DNA of 6,712 nt. Source: Candidatus Dormiibacterota bacterium (lineage in GTDB: Bacteria; Chloroflexota; Dormibacteria; Aeolococcales; Aeolococcaceae). The position numbers and the translations under genes were made by a program. The stretch spans positions 4,756 to 11,467 of the forward strand of contig PLDZ01000263.1 of the NCBI GenBank assembly GCA_003136295.1, given 5' to 3'. Positions 5,142 through 6,712 of this stretch are shown in pieces. The notes under the pieces were generated by a model. The model was not told the origin of the DNA. It made no database searches and saw only the letters and a program-made list of their open reading frames with translations. Positions within the stretch are counted from its first letter, which is position 1. Every line of letters starts with the position of its first letter.

Positions 5142-6260
5142 TCACGTCGACGGGACGGTGACGGTGACCGTCGTCCCTTTGCCGGAACTCCGGATGGCGA
5201 AGCGCGCGCCGATTTCATCGGCCCGTTCGCGCATGGTCGTGAGGCCCATTCCGCGACGCGTGTGCGGGAGCGCCGCCGGTTCGAAGCCTGGCCCGTCGTC
5301 GTTCACCCGCAGCGTCACGGTTTTCGCTCCGGCGCGCAGGGTCACGCGAACCGACGAGCCCGGGGCATGACGGATCGCGTTGTTGAGCGCCTCCTGTGCG
5401 ATGCGCAGCAGCGCATGCTCGGTCCCGAGCGGGAGACGGACACCCTCGGCTGCGTCGACGACAATGGCCACGCCACTGGTGCGAAGCGCCTCGGCGTGGT
5501 CAGCGAGCGTCGCGGCGAGACCATCGCTCTCGAGGCTCTTCGGCCGGAGTGCGTGAACCAGGCCTCGCAACTCCTGCAGTGCCGCCGTGGTGCGTTCTTC
5601 GAACCCCACGATCGTGGCGCGTGAATCCTCGTCGCGGGTGGAAAGCGCCGCCGCACGGGCGGCGAGGACGAGGCTGAACAGGGTCTGGGTCGCGGCGTCG
5701 TGCAATTCCCGCGCGACCCGGTTGCGCTCCTCCACCACCGCGAGCCGCTGCGATCGGGCATACAGTTCGGTGTTCGCAATCGCCACACCCGCGTATGCGG
5801 CAAGCGTTTCCAACCTGCGCGCATCGGCTTTGGTGAAGTGGCCAGAACGGTGTCCGCTGACAAACAGGTTGCCGAGCACGCTTCCCCGATGCGTGATGGG
5901 CACACCCAGAAAGTCGGTGAGCGTGGGGTGATGCGCCGGGTAGTACGAGAAGCGCGGATGCCGGCGGATGTCGTCGAGCAGGATCGGACCCTCCTCGAGC
6001 AGGGCGCCGAGAACGCCGTGCGTCCGTGGCAGTTCGCCGATGGTTGCCGCCACCCGCTCACTGATCCCCGAGGTGACGAAGCGCGCGAACCCGCCGCGGC
6101 CGTCTGGCACCCCGATCGCTCCGTATCGTGCGGACGCCTGCCGCCTCGCGGCGCGCACGATCCGCTCGAGCACCGCGTCGAGGTCCGGCGCGTCGCCGAG
6201 GGCGAGCAGATCGAGCACACCGGCGGCCACCGCATCGGTGTCGCTGCGAGCACTCACCAC
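5142..6260 (-). CDS. Soluble GAF-domain sensor histidine kinase, DevS/DosT-like GAF
   Basis: A 372-residue histidine kinase with no membrane segment or signal peptide, so it senses a cytosolic or diffusible cue. Residues about 26-165 form one GAF domain. The HisKA_3 dimerisation segment follows, with phospho-acceptor His187 in ERNRVARELHDAATQ; D188 and Q192 form the DxxxQ motif linked to phosphatase activity in this family. The HATPase domain has N294 in EALNNAIRHA, the DDGPGF box at 321-326 and RRGMGL at 335-340. The GAF segment RHPRFSYYPAHHPTLTDFLG (100-119) aligns from memory with mycobacterial DevS around its heme ligand His149, which corresponds to His111 here. The start is GTG at 6260, with a second GTG at 6257 equally possible. 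The gene begins 8 nt after the glyS stop and ends 4 nt before its partner regulator. Heme binding is inferred; a ligand-free GAF cannot be excluded. Confidence 0.94.
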   Translation of the reverse strand: MVSARSDTDAVAAGVLDLLALGDAPDLDAVLERIVRAARRQASARYGAIGVPDGRGGFARFVTSGISERVAATIGELPRTHGVLGALLEEGPILLDDIRRHPRFSYYPAHHPTLTDFLGVPITHRGSVLGNLFVSGHRSGHFTKADARRLETLAAYAGVAIANTELYARSQRLAVVEERNRVARELHDAATQTLFSLVLAARAAALSTRDEDSRATIVGFEERTTAALQELRGLVHALRPKSLESDGLAATLADHAEALRTSGVAIVVDAAEGVRLPLGTEHALLRIAQEALNNAIRHAPGSSVRVTLRAGAKTVTLRVNDDGPGFEPAALPHTRRGMGLTTMRERADEIGARFAIRSSGKGTTVTVTVPST

Positions 6261-6268
6261 GCCGGATG

Positions 6269-6712
6269 CTACCCGTCGTGCCCGCCGTTGGCTCGCTCGC
6301 GTGCGCGCGTCCGGCCGGCGTCGAGCTGATCGCGGAGTGCGTCGCGCAACCCGTCGATGGGAACGCGCACCTGTGACATCCCATCGCGCTCTCGAATGGT
6401 TACGGCGTGGTCGTTCAGCGAGTCGAAGTCGAAGGTGATGGCCAGAGGCGTGCCGATCTCGTCTTGACGGCGATAGCGGCGACCGATGGCCTGGGTCTCG
6501 TCGTACATGGTCGCGAAATGGGGCCGGAGGTCGTGCTCGATACGTCGCGCGGGTTCGGTGAGCTCGGCTTTCTTGGAGAGCGGTAGCACCGCGACCTGCA
6601 CAGGGGCGACATCGGGGTGCAGGTGGAGCACGACACGCTTCTCCCCACGAACCTCCTCCTCGTCGTACGCGTCGACCAGAAGCGTGATGAAGATCCGGTC
6701 GGTGCTCACCGC
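6269..6712 (-). CDS. glyS: Glycyl-tRNA synthetase, C-terminal part (5' end cut by window edge)
   Basis: These 147 residues are the C-terminal end of the alpha2 (single-chain, eukaryote/archaea-like) class II glycyl-tRNA synthetase, which charges tRNA-Gly in the cytosol. The fragment begins in catalytic motif 3, where STDRIFITLLVDAYDEEE keeps the motif Arg. It continues into the anticodon-binding domain with VVLHLHPDVAPVQVAVLPLSKK, RPHFATMYDETQAIGRRYRRQDEIGTPLAITFDFDSLNDHAVTIRERD-type segments and QVRVPI. These are diagnostic of this enzyme rather than of ProRS, ThrRS or HisRS, which share the same anticodon-binding fold. The frame is open to the last base, so the true start lies upstream of the window. 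The polar tail after about residue 125 (RDQLDAGRTRARERANGGHDG) is probably disordered. The stop codon TAG lies 8 nt before the GTG of the histidine kinase, which implies that a two-component system is co-transcribed with it. Confidence 0.95.
   Translation of the reverse strand, partial: AVSTDRIFITLLVDAYDEEEVRGEKRVVLHLHPDVAPVQVAVLPLSKKAELTEPARRIEHDLRPHFATMYDETQAIGRRYRRQDEIGTPLAITFDFDSLNDHAVTIRERDGMSQVRVPIDGLRDALRDQLDAGRTRARERANGGHDG

Noticed and set aside
3614..5161. 515-codon open frame on the plus strand, the longest complete one in the window
   Set aside because: It spans the antisense of the SDR gene, an intergenic hairpin and the response regulator. Its length reflects low stop frequency at high GC and not a gene.
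5153..5178. GGGACGGTGACGGTGACC-type repeat and palindrome near the end of the kinase gene
   Set aside because: It encodes alternating Thr-Val residues of the last strand of the HATPase domain, so the repetition follows from protein sequence and codon bias.
5342..6253. 303-codon minus-strand frame overlapping the histidine kinase
   Set aside because: It is a shifted frame of the kinase gene. The Ser/Arg/Pro-rich composition and absence of motifs mark it as a shadow.

Overview
The window is GC-rich chromosomal DNA in which every gene I can support lies on the minus strand, in the order glyS (3' end) > sensor kinase > response regulator > SDR > QueA-like > small ABM-like protein > ppdK (its 3' end lies beyond base 1). 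Dense coding, very high third-position GC, an alpha2-type glycyl-tRNA synthetase and a small protein whose core resembles actinobacterial hypothetical proteins suggest a high-GC actinomycete-type bacterium, possibly a deep lineage such as Thermoleophilia. That placement is inference and rests on no database search. I see no tRNA, rRNA, CRISPR array, insertion sequence or attachment site.

Bases 6712-4502 look like one transcription unit. The glyS 3' end is followed after 8 nt by a soluble GAF/HisKA_3 histidine kinase, and after 4 nt more by its NarL/FixJ response regulator. A perfect 9-bp inverted repeat begins directly after the regulator's stop codon and probably ends this unit. The kinase GAF domain aligns, from memory, with the mycobacterial oxygen/redox sensors DevS/DosS and DosT and keeps the histidine that binds heme there. 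A gas- or redox-sensing role is therefore a concrete hypothesis.

Bases 4423-2700 carry an SDR oxidoreductase whose stop codon shares a base with the start codon of a divergent QueA-family protein (TGATG). The two look translationally coupled. No other queuosine gene is visible. This pair is the best candidate here for an uncharacterised function.

Bases 2629-1 hold a 107-residue ABM-like protein and then pyruvate, phosphate dikinase (726 codons visible). The dikinase keeps the ATP-grasp, phosphohistidine and first PEP-barrel residues and carries an unusual basic N-terminal tail. The last part of its barrel lies outside the window.

Most of the window is ordinary housekeeping and regulatory coding sequence. 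I see no clearly new multi-gene system. The points worth a second look are the DevS-like kinase, the SDR/QueA-like pair and the ppdK N-terminal tail.
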